From an uncultured Sphingomonadaceae bacterium (GTDB lineage Bacteria > Pseudomonadota > Alphaproteobacteria > Sphingomonadales > Sphingomonadaceae): a DNA stretch of 64,000 nt. The notes beneath the pieces were generated by a model. That model had not been told where the DNA came from and did no database searches. It was given only the letters and a program-made list of their open reading frames with translations. Below, piece after piece: positions 1 through 8,021 of the stretch. Each line of letters begins with the position of its first letter. Position 1 is the first letter of the stretch. Location: positions 19,159 through 83,158 of the forward strand of contig CALKJZ010000024.1 of NCBI GenBank assembly GCA_937995515.1, in the 5' to 3' direction. Position numbers and translations under genes: made by a program.

Positions 1-485
1 CCGCGGGCGGTGGTGATCGCCTGCCGGTCGGTGCCAGGGCTCGTGTAGCTCGCCCCGTAGGTGAAGGTGAACTCCGGGCCGAGATCATGTTCGGCGCGCA
101 GCTGCAGGTCTGCGGCGTTGCGTGCGGGACTTGCGAAATCGCGCACGAGCGCCGGCTCGCTGGTGAAACTGGCACGCGCCTCGAAGCGGTTGCGCTCCTG
201 CTGGCGCGCCGAAAGCGCCGCGACCCGCCTGACCGCGGCCCGGACGGCCGGCGGGAGCGGGTGGCTGGCGGCAACGGCCAGAGCATCGTCGATGGTGCGC
301 CAGGGCAGCGGCCAGCTGTCGACCGGGCCCTTGATGAGACCGTGCGCCTTCATGAGCTCGATGTCGGCGCGCAGGCGCGGGTCTCCCGGCTCCACCCACA
401 CGCCCGCGCGCACCGGCATGGCAAGGCCCGGAAGGACGGCGGCGAGCAGCAGCCCGGCGCGCATGGCCGCCCGCCCCGCCCCCAT
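1..485 (-). CDS. Wzi-like outer-membrane beta-barrel protein, N-terminal part
   Basis: This is the N-terminal ~160 residues of a protein whose C-terminus lies beyond the left edge. From the ATG at 485 (or 464) it has a hydrophobic signal peptide (RAGLLLAAVLPGLAMPVRA), then a mature start GVWVEPGDPRLRADIELMK, a leader with GLIKGPVDSWPLPW and an Arg/Glu-rich strand region. This layout matches the capsule-assembly Wzi family of outer-membrane barrels as found in sphingomonads. Wzi proteins anchor or help assemble surface polysaccharide. The start lies 8 nt after the stop of the cytidylyltransferase gene, so it is probably the last gene of the inositol-phosphate operon. That placement hints, by inference only, that the product of this operon is linked to the cell envelope. 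The ATG at 464 is an equally possible start. Confidence 0.6.
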   Translation of the reverse strand, partial: MGAGRAAMRAGLLLAAVLPGLAMPVRAGVWVEPGDPRLRADIELMKAHGLIKGPVDSWPLPWRTIDDALAVAASHPLPPAVRAAVRRVAALSARQQERNRFEARASFTSEPALVRDFASPARNAADLQLRAEHDLGPEFTFTYGASYTSPGTDRQAITTAR

Positions 486-493
486 GGCCCGGC

Positions 494-1228
494 TCAGGCG
501 CAGACGGCGCGCCACCGGGCCTCGGCGATGGCGAGCGCCCGCGGATCGTCGACATCGAGCCAGGGTGCGCCGTCGCTGTCGACCGCCTCGGCCATCCCCC
601 GGGCAGCCAGGCGGGCAACGGCCTGCGAGAGGGAAAGGCCGGGATCGGCCTCCAGCACGGCGACGAGCTCGGGGCCGATGCGGAACGCGCCGGTGTCGTG
701 CGCGTCGTAGACCAGGAGCTCCTTGCCGATGGCGAGGATCGGCCGCCTGGCGCCGCGGCCGAGCGTGCGCACGCGCGTGACATCGGCCTCGTCGACCATC
801 GGGTTGCCGAGCTGCCGGTCGACCGCGAGGACGACAGGCGCCGCCTGCGCGGCAAGCAGCACGCGGACGAGCCGGGGAGAGACGAGATGATCCCCCATCA
901 GCAGCAGCGTGCCCGGCGCGATCCGGTCGCGTGCGGCAAGGAGGCTGAGCCCCTGCGGCGCCACGGCCCAGTCCGGGTTGTGACGGAAGACGACCGCAAT
1001 CGGTGCGGCAGGGGCGATTGCCGCCTCCACCGCCGGCGCGCAGTTCCCGATCACGATCGTTGCCGCCCGGATGCCGGCGGAGGCCAGCGAATCGAGCACC
1101 CGCAGGAGAATCGGCCGCCCGCCCACCGGCACCAGAGGCTTGACAGGGGCCACGCCGGCCAGCCGGCTGCCGGCCCCGGCGGCAAGGATGACGGCGCTGT
1201 CATGCGCCCCGGCCGCCGCGCCGCCCAT
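494..1228 (-). CDS. NTP-transferase, probable inositol-1-phosphate cytidylyltransferase
   Basis: A 244-residue sugar-nucleotidyltransferase fold. The N-terminus carries the nucleotide-binding signature SAVILAAGAGSRL followed by KPLVPVGGRPIL, and further in there is LLMGDHL, whose Asp-His fits the metal-binding position of inositol-1-phosphate cytidylyltransferases (IPCT). The C-terminal LDVDDPRALAIAEARW also fits this family. IPCTs make CDP-inositol from CTP and inositol-1-phosphate. The assignment rests largely on context: the inositol-3-phosphate synthase gene ends 4 nt upstream, and CDP-alcohol phosphotransferases lie next to it. Other choices are a phosphocholine or mannose-1-phosphate nucleotidyltransferase. 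The ATG at 1228 was chosen because the open frame upstream of it runs inside the synthase gene and has no homology-like sequence. Confidence 0.7.
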   Translation of the reverse strand: MGGAAAGAHDSAVILAAGAGSRLAGVAPVKPLVPVGGRPILLRVLDSLASAGIRAATIVIGNCAPAVEAAIAPAAPIAVVFRHNPDWAVAPQGLSLLAARDRIAPGTLLLMGDHLVSPRLVRVLLAAQAAPVVLAVDRQLGNPMVDEADVTRVRTLGRGARRPILAIGKELLVYDAHDTGAFRIGPELVAVLEADPGLSLSQAVARLAARGMAEAVDSDGAPWLDVDDPRALAIAEARWRAVCA

Positions 1229-1232
1229 CCCT

Positions 1233-2357
1233 CTAGTGCTGCGTGCCGGGCAGCCGCACCGGATCGGCGCGGATGAACGCCTCGAGCGCCGCATAGGCTG
1301 CCACATCGTCCATCTGCTCGGGCGGGTGCTTGCAGAAATAGGCTGCAGGAGCCGCAATCACGCCGCCCTGGCCGCGGTCGAGCGCAAGGCGCGCGCAGCG
1401 GATGAGATCGATCGCCACGCCCGCGCTGTTGGGGCTGTCCTCCACCGAGAGCCGCACCTCGATGTTCATCGGCACACCACCGAACAGCCGACCCTCCATG
1501 CGCAGGTAGCAGACCTTGTTGTCCTTCTGCCATGCCACATAGTCCGAGGGGCCGACATGGATGTTCTCCGGGTCGAGCCGCCGGTCGGTCGCCGCCTGCA
1601 CGGCCTCGGTCTTGCTGATCCGCTTGGACGACAGGCGCTCGCGCGCGAGCATGTTGAGAAAGTCGGTATTGCCGCCGGTGTTGAGCTGGTAGGTCCGGTC
1701 CAGCCGGACACCGCGGCGCGCGAACAGCTCCGCAAGGCTGCGGTGGAGGATGGTGGCGCCCAGCTGCGCCTTGATGTCGTCGCCGATGAGCGGCAGCCCG
1801 GCCGCGCCAAAGCGGCGTGCCCAGGCTGGATTGCTGGCGATGAACACCGGGATGTTGTTGACGAAGGCGGCACCTGCCCTCAGCGCCGCCTCGGCATAGA
1901 ACTCGGTTGCCCGCTGGCTGCCGACGGGCAGATAGTTCATCACCACCTCGGTGCCCGCGCGCCGCATCGCCTCGGCGACCTCGTCGAGGCTTGGCTCGGG
2001 CCGGTCCGCCACGCGGAAGCCGCGACTGGCCTCTGCCTCGAGCATGTGCGGGGCAACGCCGTCGAGCACGGGCCCCATCGCGACCTCGACGCCCAGCACG
2101 CCGACATGGTCGCAGAAGGTGGCGGTGCAGTTCGGCTCGGCGAAGATCGCCTCGCCAAGGTCGCGGCCCACCTTGCGCGGGTCGACATCGAAGGCTGCCA
2201 CCACCCGCACGTCGCGGGGGCGGTAGCCCCCGAGATCCCAGTGAAGCAGGCCGATCGCCTCGTTCGCGCCGCCGTTGGCATAGTGCGCGATCCCCTGGAC
2301 AAGCGAGCTTGCGCAGTTCCCGATGCCGACGAGCGCGACGGAAATGGGGGTGGTCAA
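1233..2357 (-). CDS. ino1: Inositol-3-phosphate synthase
   Basis: A 374-residue prokaryotic-type myo-inositol-phosphate synthase, which turns glucose-6-phosphate into inositol-3-phosphate using bound NAD. It begins with the Rossmann motif VALVGIGNCASSLVQG and contains family blocks such as VMNYLPVGS, FVNNIPVFIAS, GDDIKAQLGATILHRSL, LNTGGNTDFLNML and VGPSDYVAWQKDNKVCY, with the catalytic-domain lysines. The start is a TTG at 2357: the protein family begins exactly there (TTPISVALVG), and GGGAG lies 5 nt before it. The gene sits between the fused CDP-alcohol transferase (34 nt upstream) and the cytidylyltransferase (4 nt downstream), so one transcript probably carries all three. The substrate and reaction are well supported; the end product of the pathway is inferred. 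Confidence 0.93.
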   Translation of the reverse strand: MTTPISVALVGIGNCASSLVQGIAHYANGGANEAIGLLHWDLGGYRPRDVRVVAAFDVDPRKVGRDLGEAIFAEPNCTATFCDHVGVLGVEVAMGPVLDGVAPHMLEAEASRGFRVADRPEPSLDEVAEAMRRAGTEVVMNYLPVGSQRATEFYAEAALRAGAAFVNNIPVFIASNPAWARRFGAAGLPLIGDDIKAQLGATILHRSLAELFARRGVRLDRTYQLNTGGNTDFLNMLARERLSSKRISKTEAVQAATDRRLDPENIHVGPSDYVAWQKDNKVCYLRMEGRLFGGVPMNIEVRLSVEDSPNSAGVAIDLIRCARLALDRGQGGVIAAPAAYFCKHPPEQMDDVAAYAALEAFIRADPVRLPGTQH

Positions 2358-2391
2358 TGTTGCTCCCTTGCCAAGACGTACCCGGGCCGCA

Positions 2392-3819
2392 TCAGGCCGC
2401 GCCATCGTGCCGGGCCGGTGCGGCCGCTGGTCCGCCCGACCGGTCGCCGCCGGCAGCCCGGCCGGCCGCCTCCGGCATCCCGCTACTCCCGCCATCGGCT
2501 TTCGGCAAGAAAGCGTAAGCTGTTGCCGCAAAACTGGCCCGGATCGTCCCGCTCACCGCACGCCCGTGCTCGCCGAGCCGGAGGAGGAAGCGCCACTGGT
2601 GGATGGCGAAGGTGAGCGTGGCATAGGCAAGGATCATGAGCAGCCCCTCGAACCACAGGCCGAACGCGGCAAGGGGCAGGAGGCTCCAGAAAAAGGTGTT
2701 GCGCCGGCCGGCGACAAGCCGGAAGCGGCGCTCGAACGGGCCCCAGTCGTCGAGCTGGCGGCCGGTGAAGCGGCGGAAGAACTCCCCCTGCGTGGCCTCG
2801 GCGAGGGCAAAGGCGATGATGCCAAGGGCCGCGAGCCACGCGGCAAGGCCGTGGCCGGCGTGCGCCAGCCAGCCGCCGAGCGCGAGGTACCAGCTGTATT
2901 CGAGGAGCTTGTCGAGCACATGCTCGAGATCGCCCCAGCGCGAGAACTCGATGCGGCTGCGCGCGAGCTTGCCATCGACGCCGTCGAGCGGCCCGATGAT
3001 GAGCACCAGTGCCAGCCCCGCCCAGGGCACCCCGAGCGCGAAGGCGGCCGTGGCCGCCAGACCGAGGAGCGCCGTGAACAGGGTGACGAGGTTGGGCGTG
3101 ATCCGCGTGGGCAGCAGCAGGCGGACGAGCGCATTCTCGATCGGCGGATGGAGGAAGCGCGCCGGCCAGTCGAGGCAGCCCTTCTGCGCTTGGGCCACCA
3201 CGGCCTGCGTGGCCGCAGCCAGCCCGGCGGCATCCTTCGGCATGGCCCACAGGAGCGGCGCCGCGCGCCGGAGCGCGGGCGCATAGGTCTCGAGCGCGCG
3301 CATGTCGCGCCGCGGCACCCCGGTTTCGGCGGCGGCGCGCGCCAGCGTTCCGAACATCTCCCAGTCCCCCAGCCGGGCGAGGGTGCGCGCAGCCAGCGGC
3401 GCGGGCAAGAGCAGGAGGCCGGCGTCGAACGCTGTCGAGTCGAGCCGGAGCGCGCCTGCGGGCGGATCCGTTCCGAACACCGCCTGCGCGGGTGCCGCCG
3501 GCGGGGCGAGCATGGCGGCAATCATCCGCTGGTCCGCCAGCAGCCCGGGTGCGATCACGAGGCACAGACCATCATCGGCGGCCATCGCGCGGGCGGCCGC
3601 CTCGGGCGTTGCAACCCGCTGCACGGCCGGATCGCGGCCAAGGCGCGCCGCAAGCGCATCGGGAAGCACCGGCGCCAGCAGCAGCACCCGCTCCACCCCG
3701 GCCAGCCGCACCTGCCGCACCTGCCGCTCGACAAGGGTGATCCCTGCCACCTCGGCAAGGCCAGGCGGGCGTTCGCCGGGTGCCGCCTCGCCGATGCTCA
3801 GAAGGCAGAGGGCCACCAT
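2392..3819 (-). CDS. Degenerate nucleotidyltransferase fused to CDP-alcohol phosphotransferase
   Basis: A 475-residue two-part protein. The first ~235 residues look like a decayed nucleotidyltransferase fold (alternating strands such as VERVLLLAP and DGLCLVIAPGLL) but lack the Gly-rich and Lys-Pro signatures needed for catalysis. The second half, from about residue 240, is a multi-pass membrane CDP-alcohol phosphotransferase with ITPNLVTLFTALLG and the signature LDGVDGKLAR. In the usual D-x2-DG-x2-AR-x8-G-x3-D-x3-D motif the third Asp is a His here (GDLEHVLDK). The architecture matches the fused IPCT/DIPPS enzymes that make di-myo-inositol-phosphate-phosphate, but the cytidylyltransferase job here probably belongs to the separate gene at 494-1228. 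The start at ATG 3819 is the first Met before the domain; an upstream open frame exists but looks non-coding. Confidence 0.75.
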   Translation of the reverse strand: MVALCLLSIGEAAPGERPPGLAEVAGITLVERQVRQVRLAGVERVLLLAPVLPDALAARLGRDPAVQRVATPEAAARAMAADDGLCLVIAPGLLADQRMIAAMLAPPAAPAQAVFGTDPPAGALRLDSTAFDAGLLLLPAPLAARTLARLGDWEMFGTLARAAAETGVPRRDMRALETYAPALRRAAPLLWAMPKDAAGLAAATQAVVAQAQKGCLDWPARFLHPPIENALVRLLLPTRITPNLVTLFTALLGLAATAAFALGVPWAGLALVLIIGPLDGVDGKLARSRIEFSRWGDLEHVLDKLLEYSWYLALGGWLAHAGHGLAAWLAALGIIAFALAEATQGEFFRRFTGRQLDDWGPFERRFRLVAGRRNTFFWSLLPLAAFGLWFEGLLMILAYATLTFAIHQWRFLLRLGEHGRAVSGTIRASFAATAYAFLPKADGGSSGMPEAAGRAAGGDRSGGPAAAPARHDGAA

Positions 3820-3871
3820 TGGCCTGACATAGAGAGGCGCTGCCGCGCTTGCCAAGCCTGCCGCGCCCACA

Positions 3872-3886
3872 CCCCTGCCGCAGGGG
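3872..3886. other. Short inverted repeat in divergent promoter region
   Basis: A perfect dyad, CCCCTG-CCG-CAGGGG, lies in the 121-nt gap between the leftward fusion gene and the rightward CDP-alcohol phosphotransferase gene. The gap must hold promoters for both directions of the inositol-phosphate block. The dyad could be an operator or a weak hairpin; nothing else in the gap stands out. Confidence 0.25.
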
Positions 3887-3940
3887 CGCGCAATCAGGTG
3901 GTTCCACCGCGCGGGCTGTTGCTCTAAGCCCCCGTTCGGC

Positions 3941-4852
3941 ATGGCGGGCATCAACACGGCGGGCGAGGCGCGTGCGCGCGAGGCCGGAAGAGACACCGAT
4001 GGCCCGTGGGCACGCGATCCGGCGATCGAGCCCTGGTCGAACCGGGCGCTGATCCACCCGGCCGCGCGCGCCCTCCTGCCGGCCGCCATCCGCCTTGGCA
4101 TCCCGCCCAACCTCGTGACCGCATGCGGCCTCCTCCTGGGGCTTGCGGCCGCGCTCGCCTACGCGCGCTGGCAGGCGCCCCTGATGGCGCTTGCCGGGTT
4201 CGCGCTGATGCTGGGCTGGCATGTTGCCGACGGGCTCGACGGCATGCTGGCGCGGGCCACCGGCCGGGCAAGCGCCACGGGCCGCCTGCTCGACGGCCTT
4301 GCCGACTATCTGGTGTTCATCGCCGTCTACGCAGCGCTCGCGTTCAGCTTCGAGCCAGCCGGGCCCGCGGTGGCCCTGGCCTGCGCCGCAGGTGCCGGGC
4401 ACGCGGTGCAGGCCGCCTTCTACGAGGCGCAGCGGGCCACCTGGGCGCGGCGCGCGGCGGGCCAGTTCACGGCCCCGCGCCGCACGCAGGCCGGCGGGCT
4501 GCCCGAGGCCTTCTACAACCGCGCGGAGCAGCTGCTCGGCAACCGCTCGACCGCCCTCGACACGGAGCTGGCCCGCGCCGGCCCGGCCGAGCGGGCAAGG
4601 CTGCTCGCCGCATGGCAGCAGGCCGCGCGGCCGCACCTCCGCCAGCTGGGGCTGCTGAGCGCCAATGGCCGCACGGCTGCAATCGCCATCGCCTGCCTGC
4701 TCGGCTCGCCAACATGGTTCTGGCTGTGGGAGATCGTGGCGCTCTCGGCGCTGATGGCGGCCAAGTGGGCCGCGCTCCTCAAAGCGGAGTCCCGTCTTCT
4801 TGCTGGCGTGCGCGAGGATGACCGCGCGCATCAGCCGGAAGGCGCCCCATGA
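3941..4852 (+). CDS. CDP-alcohol phosphatidyltransferase family protein
   Basis: A 303-residue integral membrane enzyme. It has IPPNLVTACGLLLG followed by the complete family signature DGLDGMLAR...G-x3-D-x3-D (GRLLDGLAD), so all four acidic residues are present, unlike in the fused enzyme on the opposite strand. Several hydrophobic segments follow, with a long loop at about 150-230 (ARRAAGQFTAPRR, FYNRAEQLLGN). The family transfers a phospho-alcohol from a CDP-activated donor to an alcohol acceptor. With inositol-phosphate synthase next door, CDP-inositol or CDP-diacylglycerol are the likely donors, but the acceptor cannot be read from sequence. It diverges from the fusion gene and overlaps the next gene by ATGA. 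Confidence 0.82.
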   Translation: MAGINTAGEARAREAGRDTDGPWARDPAIEPWSNRALIHPAARALLPAAIRLGIPPNLVTACGLLLGLAAALAYARWQAPLMALAGFALMLGWHVADGLDGMLARATGRASATGRLLDGLADYLVFIAVYAALAFSFEPAGPAVALACAAGAGHAVQAAFYEAQRATWARRAAGQFTAPRRTQAGGLPEAFYNRAEQLLGNRSTALDTELARAGPAERARLLAAWQQAARPHLRQLGLLSANGRTAAIAIACLLGSPTWFWLWEIVALSALMAAKWAALLKAESRLLAGVREDDRAHQPEGAP

Positions 4853-6945
4853 GCGCGCCGGCCCCGGCCTCGCCGTTCACGCCCCTGCGGATCGCGCTGG
4901 GCGCCTCGCTTGCCTGGCTTGTGCTGCTGCCGCTGCCGGCCGGGGCAGGCTGGTCGCTGGCAGGCGCTCTGGCGCTGCTCGTCGAGCGGCCGGGCGCGGC
5001 GTGGCTTCCCGTGATCGCCTTCTTCGTGGCGGCGGGCGCCGCAAGCCTTGCCGACCGCCCCGCGAAGGCGGGCCGGCCGGACCCGGCGGCAGACCCGGAG
5101 GCCGCACTGGCGCGGCTCGACGGGGCAGCGGCGCGGGTGGCCGAGCTGCGGGCCACGCTCGCGGCCGATCTTCGCAGCATCGCCGAGGCAACGGCCACGC
5201 TCGCCGCGCAGATCGGTGCCGCGCGCGACGAGCTTGCCGAGACCACCCGGGCGGCCGGCGCATTGGGCGAGAACGCGCGCGCGCTCGGCACGACGCTTGC
5301 GGCGGCTTCGGCCTCGGCCGAGGAGCTCGGCCGCGGGCTCCAGTCCGCGCGCCTTGACGCCGAGGCCGGCGCGCAGGCGATCCTCGGCCTTGCCGAGCGG
5401 ATCGCCGCCGCCCGGGCCGCGGAGACGCGCGATGCGGGCGAGGCGCTCGCGCGCCTCGAGGTGTTGCTCGAGGCAATCGCCGCGCGCGCAGCCGAGACCA
5501 GGGCGCAGCTTGCCGAGGAAAGCGGCGCGATCGAGGCCTCGGCACGGATCGCGCTCGCCGAGACCGGGCGCGCCGCGGCCCTTCTCGGCGAGACGGTCGA
5601 GGCCCAGGCCGCAGCACTTGCCGCGCAGGCTGTCGAGGCCCGGCGCACGCTCGAACAGCTGGGCAGCGAGGCGAGCCAGCAGGTTGGCCGGCGGCTGGAA
5701 GCGCTCGCCCGCGCGGCCGAGGACGTGGAGGCGCGCCTTGCGCGCCAGCTCGCGGCCACTGAGGCCATCGGCACCTCGGCCGAGCGCGCCTTCCAGCTGC
5801 TCGACGCGCGGCTCGACCACAGCGCCTCCGTCTCTGCCGAGACGCTCGAGAAGATGGCCGGGCGGGTGCAGGCCGTGCATGGGGGAATCGACTCGATGCT
5901 CGTGCCGCTGCGCGCGGCCCGCGAGGCGCTTCTCGAGCTCGAGACGGCAACGGACCGGCTCGCCGAGGGCACGCAGGCGGTGCTCGCGCGGCTGGCGACG
6001 GAGATGCCCGAGCGGGCCGCAGCGGTGGCCGAGATGGCGCGGGCGATGGACGGCGAGATCGCGGTCGCGCTCGACCGGCTGGAGCGCGCGGCGGCCAGCG
6101 CCGAGGCGCTGCCCGGGCCCATCCGCGAAAGCCAGGCCGCCTTCGAGGCGGCGGCGCTCGGGTTCGAGCGGCAGCGCGAGTCGGTCAAGATCGCCGGGGA
6201 GGCGCTGGTGGTGGAGCTCGAGCAGGCGCGCCAGCTGATCGGGGAAGTGGAGCAGGCCACCGAGGCCACGTCGCTTGCCGCTGCAACCCGGCTCGTCGAT
6301 GCGATGACACGGGTGCGCGAAGTCGCCCAGCAGACCACGGGCACGCTCCGCGAGATGCTGGCCGGCGTGATCGGCGAGGCGCGCGAGAGTCTCGCCCACG
6401 TGGCAGACGAGGCGATGCGGCGGAGCTTTGCCGGCCCCATCGCCGAGCAGGCCGGGGAGGCGGCCGAGGCCGCGCGCGCCGCAGCCGAGCGCACCGCAGC
6501 CAGCATGGCCGCCCTTGCCGCCACCATCGTGCGCCTCGAGGGGCGCGCCTCGTCGACCCGTGTCGATCTCGAGGAGGCCGCGCAGCGCGAACTGGCAGCC
6601 GCGGCCGCCTTCCTCGGCGACCAGCTCGCCTCGGCGTCGGTCTCGATCGCCTCCGCCCTCGGCCAGCCGATGAGCGACGAGGACTGGACCCGCTGGCGCA
6701 AGGGCGAGCGGACGATGTTCCAGCGCCGCGCGGTGCGCCTGCTCGACAAGGCCGACCGCGCACGGCTGCAGACCCTGATCGCGCAGAACCCGGCCTTTGC
6801 AGACGCCGCGCGCGCCTACACCGCCGGCTTCGATGCGCTGCTCGCCCGGTTTGAACGCGCCGGCGCGCCGGGCGTCGCCACGGCGCTCCTCGATTCCGAT
6901 TCGGGCCGGCTTGCCGCCGCGCTGACCGAGGCGCTGGAAGGCTGA
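4849..6945 (+). CDS. Membrane-anchored long coiled-coil protein of unknown function
   Basis: A 698-residue protein I cannot assign to a named family. Two hydrophobic segments near the N-terminus (roughly residues 15-33 and 36-68) are followed by about 500 residues of Ala/Glu/Arg-rich helix with heptad spacing, as expected of an extended coiled coil. A compact C-terminal part begins near MSDEDWTRWRKGERTMFQRR and contains ADRARLQTLIAQNPAFAD, which looks folded rather than coiled. It starts with an ATGA overlap on the CDP-alcohol transferase gene, so the two are translationally coupled. A role as an envelope scaffold or tether for that enzyme's product is conceivable but is inference only. Confidence 0.8.
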   Translation: MSAPAPASPFTPLRIALGASLAWLVLLPLPAGAGWSLAGALALLVERPGAAWLPVIAFFVAAGAASLADRPAKAGRPDPAADPEAALARLDGAAARVAELRATLAADLRSIAEATATLAAQIGAARDELAETTRAAGALGENARALGTTLAAASASAEELGRGLQSARLDAEAGAQAILGLAERIAAARAAETRDAGEALARLEVLLEAIAARAAETRAQLAEESGAIEASARIALAETGRAAALLGETVEAQAAALAAQAVEARRTLEQLGSEASQQVGRRLEALARAAEDVEARLARQLAATEAIGTSAERAFQLLDARLDHSASVSAETLEKMAGRVQAVHGGIDSMLVPLRAAREALLELETATDRLAEGTQAVLARLATEMPERAAAVAEMARAMDGEIAVALDRLERAAASAEALPGPIRESQAAFEAAALGFERQRESVKIAGEALVVELEQARQLIGEVEQATEATSLAAATRLVDAMTRVREVAQQTTGTLREMLAGVIGEARESLAHVADEAMRRSFAGPIAEQAGEAAEAARAAAERTAASMAALAATIVRLEGRASSTRVDLEEAAQRELAAAAAFLGDQLASASVSIASALGQPMSDEDWTRWRKGERTMFQRRAVRLLDKADRARLQTLIAQNPAFADAARAYTAGFDALLARFERAGAPGVATALLDSDSGRLAAALTEALEG

Positions 6946-6992
6946 GGGCGGAGACGCCGGCCGGGGCAGGGCGGCCTGCCCGAGCGGCCCTT

Positions 6993-7970
6993 TCAGTCCA
7001 TGGTGATGACGACCTTGCCCCGCGCCTGGCGCTCCATCAGCATGGCAATGGCCTCGGCGCCGCGCTCGAGCGGCAGGCGGGCGCTCACGTGCGGCTTCAG
7101 CTCGCCCTGTGCAAACCAGCCGAGGAGCTCCTTCATATTTTCGGCATGGGTCTCGGGCTCGCGCACCGTGAAGGCACCCCAGAACACCCCCACGATCGCC
7201 GCGCCCTTGATGAGCGGCAGGTTGAGCGGCAGGCGCGGGATCTCGCCGGCGGCAAAGCCGATGACAAGATAGCGGCCATCCCATGCAATGGCGCGGAAGG
7301 CGGGCTCGGCAAAGCGGTCGCCCACCGGATCGTAGATCACATTGGCCCCGTGGCCTCCTGTCAGGGCCTTCACCCGCTCCTTCAGGTCTTCGCTTGTGTA
7401 GTTGATCGTCGCATCGGCGCCATAGGCGCGGGCAAGCGCCAGCTTCTCGTCGGTCGAGGCGGCCGCGATCACGCGCGCCCCCATCAGCCGCCCCAGCTCC
7501 ACCGCGGCAAGGCCCACCCCGCCGGCTGCGCCGAGCACCAGCAGCGTCTCGCCCGGCTGCAGCCGCGCGCGCTGCTTCAGCGCGTGGTGGGCGGTGCCAT
7601 AGGCCATGGTGAAGCCGGCTGCGACATCGAAGGGCATGTCGCCGACCATGGGGATCACGGCGTTCGCGGGCGCGACCAGCATCTCGGCAAACGCGCCGTG
7701 GCCGGTCATAGCGATCACCCGGTCGCCCGGCACCACGTGCGACACGCCCTCGCCGACCGCATCGACCACGCCGGCCGCCTCGCCGCCCGGCGAGAAGGGC
7801 AGCGGCGGCTTGAACTGGTAGAGGTTGCGGATGATCAGCGTGTCGGGGAAGTTGACCCCTGCCGCGCGCACGCGGATCCGCACCTGGCCCGGCCCGGGTT
7901 CGGGCACCGCCAGGTCCTGCAGCACGAGCTTTTCCGGCGGGCCGTGCTCCACACAGACCAGAGCTTTCAT
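6993..7970 (-). CDS. NADPH:quinone oxidoreductase-like zinc-independent dehydrogenase
   Basis: A 325-residue medium-chain reductase of the quinone oxidoreductase group. The N-terminal GroES-like domain has VRAAGVNFPDTLIIRN and FSPGGEAAGVVDAVG; the Rossmann domain has the NADPH motif LLVLGAAGGVGLAAVELG at about residues 144-161. The Cys ligands for structural and catalytic zinc of alcohol dehydrogenases are missing, as usual for this branch, so it probably reduces quinones or activated alkenes with NADPH. It diverges from the ketopantoate reductase-like gene with only 51 nt between the starts. It could also be an acryloyl- or crotonyl-CoA-type reductase; the substrate is open. Confidence 0.85.
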   Translation of the reverse strand: MKALVCVEHGPPEKLVLQDLAVPEPGPGQVRIRVRAAGVNFPDTLIIRNLYQFKPPLPFSPGGEAAGVVDAVGEGVSHVVPGDRVIAMTGHGAFAEMLVAPANAVIPMVGDMPFDVAAGFTMAYGTAHHALKQRARLQPGETLLVLGAAGGVGLAAVELGRLMGARVIAAASTDEKLALARAYGADATINYTSEDLKERVKALTGGHGANVIYDPVGDRFAEPAFRAIAWDGRYLVIGFAAGEIPRLPLNLPLIKGAAIVGVFWGAFTVREPETHAENMKELLGWFAQGELKPHVSARLPLERGAEAIAMLMERQARGKVVITMD

Positions 7971-8021
7971 GCGCGCCTCCCTCCGCTATGCAGCCGCTGC
8001 GTTAAGACAGGGAGCAGGCGC

